Shown here: piece by piece, positions 1 to 5,873 of the stretch
How positions within the stretch are numbered: the first letter of the stretch is position 1
Layout: every line of letters starts with the position of its first letter
Assembly (NCBI GenBank): GCA_016839905.1
Contig: JAEOTJ010000248.1
Coordinates: 1-14,279, forward strand
Origin: Promethearchaeota archaeon
GTDB taxonomy: Archaea > Asgardarchaeota > Lokiarchaeia > Sigynarchaeales > SOKP01
Direction: 5' to 3'
DNA length: 14,279 bases
Notes under the pieces: generated by a model
Seen by the model: the letters and a program-made list of their open reading frames with translations, nothing else
Told to the model about the DNA's origin: nothing
The model's database searches: none
Made by a program: the position numbers and the translations under genes

Positions 1-1
1 A

Positions 2-121
2 AGGGGAGCATACGCACCAGAAGCCCTTGGTTCTAAAATAGCGAAGAAAATGTATAGAAAAATACTCTTTGGATTTGTTTCTCACTATTTAAAAGAAAGA
101 AAAAGAGTAAAAAGGAAATAA
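2..121 (+). CDS. 3' end of an unidentified protein gene
   Basis: An open frame enters from the left edge of the window (frame beginning at base 2) and ends at TAA 119-121, giving 39 C-terminal residues. It starts RGAYAPEALG and finishes with a very basic tail (KERKRVKRK). The composition looks like real protein, and no start codon is needed because the gene begins outside the window. The GAYAPEAL stretch faintly recalls the C-terminus of saccharopine dehydrogenase-like proteins, but this is too short to identify and I assign no function. An antisense open frame across 33-218 is almost all Phe, Leu and Ser and is only low-complexity shadow. Confidence 0.5.
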   Translation, partial: RGAYAPEALGSKIAKKMYRKILFGFVSHYLKERKRVKRK

Positions 122-159
122 ATAGAAGTAATGAGAATTTTTTAAAAAAGAAAAAATCG

Positions 160-312
160 AAAATTATTGGAATACTTTGAAAACAATAGTACAGAACAAT
201 AATGACAGTTAGACACAAGGAGTATCCAGTAGAAGGGCTTTAATTCCATCCCAGATCCATCAAAATGAAACCTCATGGAATGAAAATACTCTTATCTGAT
301 TTTTTTTACCTA
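160..312 (+). pseudogene. Relic 1 of a TrpG-type glutamine amidotransferase (C-terminal part)
   Basis: Read in one + frame, bases 190-291 give YRTIMTVRHKEYPVEGL, a stop, then FHPRSIKMKPHGMKIL. This is the C-terminal region of TrpG/PabA-type class I glutamine amidotransferases (family pattern: TIM-RHKEYP-GVQFHPESI-ILKNFLEL). The conserved Gln codon before FHP has become TAA (241-243), and the catalytic Glu of HPES reads as Arg (AGA, 253-255). Upstream to about 160 the similarity continues weakly, with two stops. There is no start and no N-terminal domain, so this is a dead fragment. It lies between an unidentified gene and the surface-protein gene and is the first of seven such relics. Confidence 0.8.
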
Positions 313-464
313 AATTTATATAACAAATTATCTTTTAGTTAAAATAATCTAAATTAAATGACTAAATGTTAAGTTTTTTGTAAGAGAGAATTTTCAATTT
401 TTAAAAACGATTCAATTTTTTATATAGATAATTAATTTTCAAAAGTTATCTTAACTCATACAAA

Positions 465-475
465 AAATATAACAT
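465..475 (+). promoter_or_regulatory. Possible TATA box of the surface-protein gene
   Basis: The AT stretch AAAAATATAA ends about 32 bases before the ATG at 507, the distance expected for an archaeal TATA box with a leaderless or very short-leader transcript. No Shine-Dalgarno sequence is present before this ATG. The whole region is AT-rich, so the call rests on spacing. A second candidate, TTTATATAGATA near 419-430, lies further upstream. Confidence 0.35.
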
Positions 476-506
476 TAAATCAATTAAATTTAAAAAAAAA
501 ATAATT

Positions 507-1823
507 ATGTCTCAAAAAGTAAATAGAAAACAAGTTTTACTGTTATCTTGTATCTTATTAACAACTCTATCCATATCCTTCGGATTTTTATTAAATGTAA
601 AAGGTGCGTCGTTTCCGGATTTTACCATTCCTCAATTGGATGGTGTAAATAGTTATTCTGTGAATGAGAGAGTTTACAGTAACGATACTGATTCTCATGC
701 CACGGGTAATATGTCAATTAACGAGGTATATATAAGATCAACTAACGAAAGGGTGTTTATGGGAATTAATGTTACAAATCCAAAGGCAGGTGATATAATG
801 TTTTTTGTTAAAACATATGGAGCTTATGGGCAACCAATAAGCCATACATATGATTTATGGTCTAAAAAGATAAATTTTACGCAAGGGAATGAACCCGATT
901 TTATGGCTATTATAGATGGAGCTACCATGGCCAATCAGGATCGGGATAATGCCACGGGAACAATCCTTTCTAGTCCTGTCTATTGGCAAGCATATTATAA
1001 TCCTGTTAGTGAAGGAATAGCTTTCATAGAATGTTTTTGGGAATTGGATGGTTTTAATTATCCATCGCAAATCGGAATTTCTGTAGCACTTCTAGGCCCT
1101 GACAATGATGAATCTGCTGTAGATGTAGCCCCAAATGATCCAGGGTTGGATACTTATGGAGATCCATATGATAACTGGGATCAATTATCAAATTATTTCG
1201 TTATTGATTTAGATAATCCTGATAATCGAGAGGTGTTATTAAATGGAAATCTCCATGATTTTGAAGAAGATGAGTTAATCATTAATGATACGGTTGGTGA
1301 TTCTGGTATTTCAGATGCAGATATAGATTTAGTATATGTCACCTGGTGTGAAACTTATTTATATTTCGGTATATTTGGACCTAATATTAGCGACACGATA
1401 AGTTCTTCAAAAGTAGATTTATTTATCGCAATTGATTATTTACCTAGTGTGGGAGGTACTAAAGCACCTAGAGATAAAGATGTATATTTTGATGTAGCAC
1501 ATAGACCAGAACTCGTATTATTCAAAGATTATATGTCCGGATCCTCATTCGTGATATATTGGTGGAATGAAACAGACGGAAATCCGGACACAGCATGGAT
1601 TAATAACAACAGTGTGTTTTCAGGTGAAAATTCTTATACAGCAGACCCAGCAATCGCGAATGTTACTGAAATTATTGTCCGTCTGGATGATATACCTGCC
1701 ACTGACTTTTCTATAATGGTATGTACAACTGGTGAAAACGATGGCAATAGTGCCTACGATATTGCTCCCGATCCATTTGTCTCGGGAAGCTCATTAATTA
1801 CTGATGATGATACAGTAGATTAA
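507..1823 (+). CDS. Secreted surface protein, N-terminal part, ended by an in-frame stop
   Basis: 438 residues. Residues 1-33 form a signal peptide: a basic start (MSQKVNRKQV), a hydrophobic core (LLLSCILLTTLSISFGFLL), then a likely cleavage region near VKGA. The remainder is acidic and Asn/Asp/Thr-rich, as in archaeal surface proteins. It seems to hold two related beta-rich domains, about 40-240 and 245-438. Each ends with a similar motif: ESAVDVAPNDP at 202 and NSAYDIAPDP at 414. The strand pattern (LVYVTWCETYLYFGIFG at 275-291) recalls DOMON/CBM9-like sugar- or haem-binding folds, which I offer only as a guess. The frame continues beyond the TAA at 1821-1823 into Ig-like repeats and a membrane anchor, so this is probably the first two thirds of a single cell-surface protein of about 680 residues. 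Confidence 0.75.
   Translation: MSQKVNRKQVLLLSCILLTTLSISFGFLLNVKGASFPDFTIPQLDGVNSYSVNERVYSNDTDSHATGNMSINEVYIRSTNERVFMGINVTNPKAGDIMFFVKTYGAYGQPISHTYDLWSKKINFTQGNEPDFMAIIDGATMANQDRDNATGTILSSPVYWQAYYNPVSEGIAFIECFWELDGFNYPSQIGISVALLGPDNDESAVDVAPNDPGLDTYGDPYDNWDQLSNYFVIDLDNPDNREVLLNGNLHDFEEDELIINDTVGDSGISDADIDLVYVTWCETYLYFGIFGPNISDTISSSKVDLFIAIDYLPSVGGTKAPRDKDVYFDVAHRPELVLFKDYMSGSSFVIYWWNETDGNPDTAWINNNSVFSGENSYTADPAIANVTEIIVRLDDIPATDFSIMVCTTGENDGNSAYDIAPDPFVSGSSLITDDDTVD
1821..1823 (+). other. In-frame TAA splitting one surface-protein gene
   Basis: The codons on both sides of this TAA are in the same frame and read as continuous protein: TDDDTVD, stop, FIDINNTDKIGYMPNDPY. In the first internal repeat the matching position reads SNYFVIDLDNPD, about 24 residues after its DVAP motif. 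In the second repeat the stop falls about 25 residues after DIAP, where Tyr230 (codon TAT) sits in the first copy. A single TAT-to-TAA change would explain it. Alternatives are a sequencing error or programmed readthrough. TAG-type pyrrolysine decoding does not apply to TAA. Confidence 0.7.
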
Positions 1824-1859
1824 TTTATCGATATAAATAATACCGACAAAATAGGGTAT

Positions 1860-2552
1860 ATGCCAAATGATCCCTATGCTCCGATTATCGAAGGACCAGA
1901 TGATTTTTCTGTAGAAAAAGACACTGCTAATGTCAAGATAAGTTGGAATGTCACGGAGACTAATAATGAATCAGCAACACTTTATACTAATAATACTCCA
2001 TCCTCAGTTCCATTTTCGGACAATATCACTATTGATGTAGATACAAGTGCTGTTACACAGATTAATTACACATTAGAAATTATTGACAAAAACGGACAAG
2101 TTGCTACAGATACAGTTATTGTTAATGTAACTCCTGTGTTTGAAAGTGTGGATCCCGTTGTTACCGGCCCTTCCGATTTTTCAACTACCCAAAATACTGC
2201 TTCTGTAACAATTAATTTTACTATTGTTGAAACAAATCCCGTTTTGGTAACATTATATACAAACGGGGTTCCTTCGTTTTTAGTTTATTCACCTTCTATT
2301 ATTGTCCCTGTTGATACAAGTACGGTAGGAGTTATAAACTATACTTTAGTTGTTGTTGATTATTTTGGTAATAGTGGAAATGATACTGTGTTGGTCACCA
2401 TTAACGCTCCTGTCGAAGAGGGTGACGATGATGATGATGATGATGCTGAAGGAATTAAAGTACCTGGCTATAATATTATCATTCCAATTCTTTTAATTTC
2501 TACATTATTATTAGCTATAAAACTCAGAAAAAAGAGAACTTTAATCAAATAA
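1860..2552 (+). CDS. C-terminal part of the surface protein: two Ig-like repeats, Asp run, membrane anchor
   Basis: 230 residues counted from the first in-frame ATG, although the open frame begins right after the TAA at 1821. Two repeats of about 85 residues (8-92 and 99-184) share PxxxGPxDFS, an NVTETN/IVETN motif, TLYTN and a closing INYTL--DxxGN-xTV pattern typical of Ig-like/PKD-like modules. Then come a run of seven Asp (189-195), the motif VPGYN (201-205), one membrane helix (206-221) and a basic end (KLRKKR). This Asp linker/PGY/helix/basic order resembles archaeal C-terminal surface-sorting tails. There is no signal peptide and no ribosome-binding site at 1860, so as a separate gene it would not reach the surface. 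It is best read as the other half of the gene starting at 507. Confidence 0.7.
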   Translation: MPNDPYAPIIEGPDDFSVEKDTANVKISWNVTETNNESATLYTNNTPSSVPFSDNITIDVDTSAVTQINYTLEIIDKNGQVATDTVIVNVTPVFESVDPVVTGPSDFSTTQNTASVTINFTIVETNPVLVTLYTNGVPSFLVYSPSIIVPVDTSTVGVINYTLVVVDYFGNSGNDTVLVTINAPVEEGDDDDDDDAEGIKVPGYNIIIPILLISTLLLAIKLRKKRTLIK

Positions 2553-2621
2553 ATTTATATTTAAATAGGGGTTAATCCTTTTTAGGTGATAATCCAATTT
2601 TTTTTCATTTACTTATTTTAG

Positions 2622-2868
2622 GTAGAATCCTTCTCACATCAAGCTATCGTTGAATTTTTTGGAAAAGACCCAAAAACTGAGTATCTAGATCTAGCAAAGG
2701 TTGATCTCATAAATGATAATTAATCTAAAAAATTTCACGACCAAGAAAGGATTCTTAAGGATGTACCTAATCCACTATAAGTGATTAGATATCATTCAAT
2801 TCCATCCCGAATCGATCAAAATGAAGCCCTATGACATACAAATCTTAAAAAATTTCTTAGAGCTATAA
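2622..2868 (+). pseudogene. Relic 2 of a TrpG-type glutamine amidotransferase, the longest copy
   Basis: One + frame from 2622 gives VESFSHQAIVEFFGKDPKT, matching the nucleophile region GVCLGHQAIVEFFGG of TrpG/PabA proteins, with the catalytic Cys apparently replaced by Ser. After an in-frame stop (2721) it continues SKKFHDQERILKDVPNPL, a second stop (2778), then VIRYHS. All of these are TrpG landmarks in the correct order. At about 2796 the frame shifts and the text jumps to IQFHPESIKMKPYDIQILKN and FLEL-stop (2866-2868), skipping roughly 45 codons between RYHS and QFHPES. With two stops, a frameshift, an internal deletion and no N-terminus it cannot be functional. The jump lies exactly at the left edge of the sequence duplicated at 3977. 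Confidence 0.82.
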
Positions 2869-2970
2869 AAAGAGATATTTAATGAAAAAAAGACTAAATC
2901 TAAATATGGTAGCACTAATCGGGAGAACATTTAAAGAATATGAGAGAATTTTCAGATTAAAAGATTTCAA
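2797..2970 (+). repeat. Direct repeat, left copy (trpG 3' end plus methyltransferase start)
   Basis: About 174 bases that recur, by eye about 90% identical, at 3977-4151 in the same orientation. The unit begins at CAATTCCATCCCGAATC and ends at AAAAGATTTCAA. The two copies flank the longin/four-helix gene. Confidence 0.85.
2882..2970 (+). pseudogene. Relic of a methyltransferase gene, 5' end only (left copy)
   Basis: Fourteen bases after the trpG-like stop, an ATG opens a frame reading MKKRLNLNMVALIGRTFKEY, then ERIFRLKDFK. The right-hand copy of the same sequence at 4063 continues into the SAM-binding motif of class I methyltransferases, which identifies this piece as the start of that gene. 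Here the similarity stops at about 2970 and the frame runs into the 3' end of the convergent longin/four-helix gene, so only about 30 codons remain. It is a fragment, not a working gene. Confidence 0.6.
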
Positions 2971-2976
2971 ATTAAA

Positions 2977-3753
2977 TTATTCCTCAATAGGATAAAACTT
3001 CCTTTTATCTCCAAAATAACCCCCAGTAAATCCCATTGCCCAACAAATAACTACAAGAATATATGATATTAATAAATAATCGATAAAGTATATTTGTGCA
3101 AAGTAAAATGCTAAAGCAGTCATTAAAAGAAAAAATAAAATACCGTTTATAGATCCTAATTTTGTATTACCCGCAATATAACCCGAAAGAGCAGATGAAA
3201 AAGCAATAATCATTATCCAAAAAATCATAAAAATTAATGTATTAACTTCTTTTAGTAAGAAATTTAAACTAATTAGAATATGGTATAGTAAATTAACCAA
3301 TACAAAAAGAATACTACCGCTAATTAATAATCCTCTAGCTAAGGACTTAATTCCTCGGGGATACCCTCTATCCTCCAGAAAATCAGACATTTGATCATCA
3401 AATTCTCGATATTTTTTGTGAGCTTTTCTTTCATTAGATTCCAATTGATCCTGAAATTTTAGAATAAAAGATTCAGATATTTTTGATAATAGTTTTTCAA
3501 TTATATAACCATTATCTTTTTCATTAGCTATAGCACAAAAAAGTAAATTATATTTGGTTTCCAAATACAGAATGAGTTTTTGAATGCTTTTTATCTGAAT
3601 AGAATGTAATCCGTGCTTAAATACTTCTTGAGCGAACGCCCCTAAAGCAGATAAAAATCCAGTGAACATCTGTTCATCGATAAGCATTTTTTTTGAGATG
3701 CTATATGAATATAGACTAACTCCATGATCAATAACATATAAATTTGTAATCAT
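2977..3753 (-). CDS. Longin/roadblock-like domain fused to four membrane helices
   Basis: 258 residues when started at the ATG at 3753. The frame is open to 3813, but a TATA-like element (3777-3784) overlaps those extra codons and lies about 25-30 bases before 3753. Residues 1-100 follow the pattern of the small longin/roadblock-like proteins abundant in Asgard archaea: MITNLYVIDHGVSLYSY, then DEQMFTGFLSALGAFAQE, then alternating strands and a closing helix. Residues 100-140 are a charged helical linker. Four hydrophobic helices follow at about 142-167, 171-194, 202-222 and 224-246, then a short basic tail. In other systems longin and roadblock folds serve small GTPases and trafficking, so a membrane-tethered adaptor is plausible, but no partner gene is visible. 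It lies between two direct repeats. Confidence 0.65.
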   Translation of the reverse strand: MITNLYVIDHGVSLYSYSISKKMLIDEQMFTGFLSALGAFAQEVFKHGLHSIQIKSIQKLILYLETKYNLLFCAIANEKDNGYIIEKLLSKISESFILKFQDQLESNERKAHKKYREFDDQMSDFLEDRGYPRGIKSLARGLLISGSILFVLVNLLYHILISLNFLLKEVNTLIFMIFWIMIIAFSSALSGYIAGNTKLGSINGILFFLLMTALAFYFAQIYFIDYLLISYILVVICWAMGFTGGYFGDKRKFYPIEE

Positions 3754-3776
3754 GAATTTAGATTGAATATTTAGCT

Positions 3777-3784
3777 TTATATAA
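3777..3784 (-). promoter_or_regulatory. TATA box of the longin/four-helix gene
   Basis: On the minus strand this reads TTATATAA within AAAAATTATATAAAG, about 25-30 bases before the ATG at 3753. This supports that start and implies an mRNA with almost no leader. Confidence 0.45.
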
Positions 3785-3835
3785 TTTTTCATTAAGAACA
3801 TATAAATGAACATTTAGTCTAATTGTTAATTATAC

Positions 3836-4049
3836 TTTAAAAGTTATTATGGATCATTGATTAGAGCATTAGATGCCAAGTCCGATATTTTACCATAGGA
3901 TCTAGTAATTAGCGCCACAGTGGATGATAGAACTATAATAATAGTCCGCGATAATGAATTTATAATTGAGAGTCTTCAATTCCATCCCGAATCCATCAAA
4001 ATAAAGCCCCATTGAATACAGATATTAAAAAATTTCTTTAGAGTTATAA
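3836..4049 (+). pseudogene. Relic 3 of a TrpG-type glutamine amidotransferase (C-terminal half)
   Basis: A + frame gives FKSYYGSLIRALDAKSDILP, a stop (3896), DLVISATVDDRTIIIVRDNE, then SLQFHPESIKIKPH, a second stop, and IQILKNFF. The order matches the TrpG C-terminal half: RYHSLI, the LP-DL-TA-DD segment, RTIM-VRHKE (here IVRDNE), then QFHPES with its catalytic His and Glu, and ILKNFLEL. Two stops and a one-base insertion near the end (TTCTTTAGAG against TTCTTAGAG) make it non-functional. It covers the segment that relic 2 lacks, but the two overlap around RYHS and from QFHPES onwards, so they are separate copies and not two halves of one gene. Confidence 0.82.
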
Positions 4050-4151
4050 AAAAAGATATTTCATAAAAAAAAGACTAAATTTAAATAAGGTAGCACTCAT
4101 CGGGAGAATATTTAAAGAATATGAGAGAATTTTCAGATTAAAAGATTTCAA
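3977..4151 (+). repeat. Direct repeat, right copy (trpG 3' end plus methyltransferase start)
   Basis: Same unit as 2797-2970, same orientation, about 17 differences including one inserted T by eye. Repeat-to-repeat distance is 1180 bases. This copy extends further into both the upstream trpG-like and the downstream methyltransferase-like sequence. Confidence 0.85.
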
Positions 4152-4248
4152 TTCTAATAATATTAATATTTTAGATATAGGTTCAGGTGTTAGTTCTTTT
4201 TGTGCTGAAGCTTTAAAAAATAGAATGAAAGTGTTAGCATTAATGTAA
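4063..4248 (+). pseudogene. Relic of a class I SAM-dependent methyltransferase, N-terminal part
   Basis: The frame reads KKRLNLNKVALIGRIFKEYE, RIFRLKDFNSNNI, then NILDIGSGVSSFCAEALKN and RMKVLALM before TAA (4246-4248). ILDIGSGVSSF is motif I, the SAM-binding glycine loop after strand 1 of Rossmann-fold methyltransferases. KVLAL is strand 2, which in active enzymes is followed by an acidic residue that binds the SAM ribose; here Met and a stop come instead. The start codon is ATA where the left copy has ATG. Only about 60 of the usual 200 or more residues remain. It follows relic 3 at the same spacing as in the left copy, so trpG and this methyltransferase gene were once neighbours. Confidence 0.7.
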
Positions 4249-4313
4249 GTTTCATCTGAACCGTGTTATTATATATCTGAAATTTTTAAGTTAATGCCCC
4301 TCTTTATAATTAT

Positions 4314-4323
4314 AAAAAAAAAA
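4314..4323 (-). terminator. Oligo-T terminator of the aminotransferase gene
   Basis: On the minus strand a run of ten T begins 17 bases after the aminotransferase stop codon, followed by the short palindrome TATAATTATA. Archaeal RNA polymerase stops at such T runs without needing a hairpin. Confidence 0.55.
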
Positions 4324-4339
4324 TGGAATTTATTAGTAT

Positions 4340-5365
4340 TTATAACTTAATAACCCAACCATAATCATCAGGAATATCTAATCGTTGAATTGATGTTAGC
4401 AAGTTATAAAGATTTGTTGTAGTTTCACCGGGTTTGCCATTATTAAAAATCTTAGTATTTTCTTCCATCACTATAGATTTAATGGGCGTGATGACCGTAG
4501 CGTTTCCCGTACAGAAAGCTTCAGTACAAGAATCTTGGAAGAGTTCTCCGTAGGCGATATCTCTCTGTTCCACCGTTAAACCGAGCTTATCTCCAGCAAT
4601 GGTGAGGACCGATTTAAGAGTAATTCCTTCTAATACTGTACCATCAAATTTTGGAGTAACTAACTTATCATCAATTATAGCACAGAAATTTGCACTTCCT
4701 ACCTCGTTTATATACTTCATTTGTATAGGATCTAGATATAACACTTGAGCAAATCCATTTTGTTTAGCCTCTTTAGCGGGTTTCATAGTACCAACATAAT
4801 TACTACACGTCTTCGAAAATCCAGTTCCTCCAGGACTCACTCGGGTGTATTTCTTGGATATAATTAAATCAATCCCTTTAAATCCCTCTGGGAAGTAGGG
4901 GCCTACTGGAGAGACAAATATGAGAAACTTGAACTCTTTTGCAGGAACAATCCCCAAAACAGGACCATTTCCAATCATTAGTGGTCTTATATATAGAACA
5001 CCTCCGCTGTCGTATGGTGGGATGAATTCCTCGTTTGCTTTTACTATTTGTTTCACGGCTTCGACAAAACGTTTCTCATCTATTCTCGGCATTAGGACGC
5101 GATCCGCACTCATATTCAACCTTCTGGCATTATCTCTTGGACGGAATATGGTTATTCCTCCATTTTTAGTCCTTAATGCTTTCATTCCTTCAAAAATACC
5201 TTGCCCATAATTTAGGACACAGGCGGCGGGAGAAATCTCAAATGGACCGAAAGGAATGATTCTTCCCTCATCCCATTGACCATTCTTGAAATCTGAAACA
5301 TACATCATCTTGGTTTCTATAATTTTAAAACCAAGTTTATAAAAATCTATATTTTTTGTTTTCAT
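4340..5365 (-). CDS. ilvE: Branched-chain amino acid aminotransferase
   Basis: 341 residues; a PLP enzyme that swaps the amino group between 2-oxoglutarate/glutamate and the keto acids of Leu, Ile and Val. It belongs to the longer, eukaryote-like BCAT class of fold-type IV. Visible landmarks (ATG numbering) are FGPFEISPAACVLNYGQGIFEGMKA near the N-terminus, the catalytic Lys185 in FSKTCSNY, EVGSANF at 221-227 with the PLP-contacting Glu, and the phosphate-binding TGNATVITP region. Start: a GTG at 5380 is in frame, but AAGGTGAG at 5377-5384 is a good ribosome-binding site for the ATG at 5365. A T10 run follows the stop. No other branched-chain genes are near. It could instead supply another aminotransferase need, such as 2-aminoadipate for the lys genes, but nothing in the sequence shows that. 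Confidence 0.9.
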   Translation of the reverse strand: MKTKNIDFYKLGFKIIETKMMYVSDFKNGQWDEGRIIPFGPFEISPAACVLNYGQGIFEGMKALRTKNGGITIFRPRDNARRLNMSADRVLMPRIDEKRFVEAVKQIVKANEEFIPPYDSGGVLYIRPLMIGNGPVLGIVPAKEFKFLIFVSPVGPYFPEGFKGIDLIISKKYTRVSPGGTGFSKTCSNYVGTMKPAKEAKQNGFAQVLYLDPIQMKYINEVGSANFCAIIDDKLVTPKFDGTVLEGITLKSVLTIAGDKLGLTVEQRDIAYGELFQDSCTEAFCTGNATVITPIKSIVMEENTKIFNNGKPGETTTNLYNLLTSIQRLDIPDDYGWVIKL

Positions 5366-5376
5366 AGTTATTATTC

Positions 5377-5384
5377 TCACCTTT
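5377..5384 (-). promoter_or_regulatory. Ribosome-binding site setting the aminotransferase start
   Basis: AAGGTGAG on the minus strand lies 11 bases before the ATG at 5365 and overlaps the competing in-frame GTG at 5380, which favours the ATG. Confidence 0.5.
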
Positions 5385-5525
5385 TTTTTTGTTTTTTAAT
5401 GATCTTTCAAGGAGAATATCAATGCCTAATTTGAACTCTTCAAAAATGATTATCTATTAACAAGAAGAATCCTGTTGAAATCTATTTTAAAAAAAAGATA
5501 AAATTAGGAATTGCTTTCTCATTAA
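5385..5525. other. Intergenic stretch without recognisable content
   Basis: The region upstream of the aminotransferase gene up to the small ORF shows no coding pattern on either strand and no trpG-like relic. It probably holds the aminotransferase promoter, but no single TATA box stands out from the AT-rich background. Confidence 0.4.
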
Positions 5526-5627
5526 TTATAATACATGAATAGCATCGGTTACGTTGATAGCTGCAGCTACAGTAATATTTCTACTACCAACCGATGAATT
5601 TATTGTATCATAATCTGAAGAGATCAT
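5526..5627 (-). CDS. Possible small ORF, 33 residues, unknown
   Basis: ATG at 5627 to TAA at 5526. The product begins MISSDYDTINSSVGS and continues with RNITVAAAINVTDAIHVL. It uses a balanced set of residues, unlike the low-complexity frames that AT-rich DNA usually gives. A TATA-like element (TTTATATAG on the minus strand, about 5650-5659) lies roughly 30 bases before the ATG, matching the leaderless pattern of nearby genes. No ribosome-binding site is present. It could be a genuine small protein, or the last piece of a decayed gene. I recognise no family. Confidence 0.3.
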   Translation of the reverse strand: MISSDYDTINSSVGSRNITVAAAINVTDAIHVL

Positions 5628-5663
5628 TAATATTTTATGATATTAATAACTATATAAATTTTA

Positions 5664-5693
5664 TGAAAGGGGTGGGAAGATAAACCCATTTCA
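5664..5693. repeat. Imperfect inverted repeat upstream of the small ORF
   Basis: TGAAAGGGG (5664-5672) pairs with CCCATTTCA (5685-5693) at eight of nine positions around a 12-base loop. For the minus-strand small ORF it lies just upstream of the TATA-like element, where an operator or activator site could be. It is G/C-rich compared with its surroundings. Confidence 0.35.
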
Positions 5694-5798
5694 CCATAAC
5701 AGATAACTACAAATTTTAAAAAAAATTCTTAACTTAAAAATTTACTAAGAAAAGAATTCTCAATCATTAGATTGGTTAAATAATTTATTTAAGATTAC

Positions 5799-5823
5799 TT
5801 ATCGACTCTGGGAAAGTCGATAA
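5799..5823. repeat. Perfect 9-bp inverted repeat downstream of the dehalogenase gene
   Basis: TTATCGACT (5799-5807) and AGTCGATAA (5815-5823) are perfect complements around a 7-base loop. On the minus strand the hairpin would form about 50 bases after the dehalogenase stop codon and could stabilise or end that mRNA. On the + strand it is followed by TTTTATT, but no + gene precedes it. Confidence 0.5.
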
Positions 5824-5835
5824 TTTTATTATTCC

Positions 5836-5869
5836 AATTGATATCAAGAATTTGAAATTTATATCAATT
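5836..5869. repeat. Second inverted repeat immediately after the dehalogenase gene
   Basis: AATTGATAT (5836-5844) and ATATCAATT (5861-5869) are perfect complements around a 16-base loop, starting 4 bases after the dehalogenase stop on the minus strand. Being pure A/T except for one pair, it is weaker evidence than the hairpin at 5799-5823, but the two lie in tandem. Confidence 0.35.
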
Positions 5870-5873
5870 TTTT

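Noticed and set aside
33..218. Minus-strand open frame of 61 codons
   Set aside because: Almost entirely Phe, Leu, Ile and Ser from AT-rich DNA; overlaps the partial + gene and relic 1, which show real protein similarity.
855..1070. Minus-strand open frame inside the surface-protein gene
   Set aside because: Antisense to a well-supported coding region with signal peptide and repeats; no promoter or family pattern.
2424..2447. GAT trinucleotide run as a possible phase-variable repeat
   Set aside because: It encodes the short Asp linker before the membrane anchor, usual in archaeal surface proteins; seven units alone are no evidence of variation.
4920..5210. Plus-strand open frame of 96 codons
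   Set aside because: Antisense of the aminotransferase gene, whose catalytic motifs are unmistakable.
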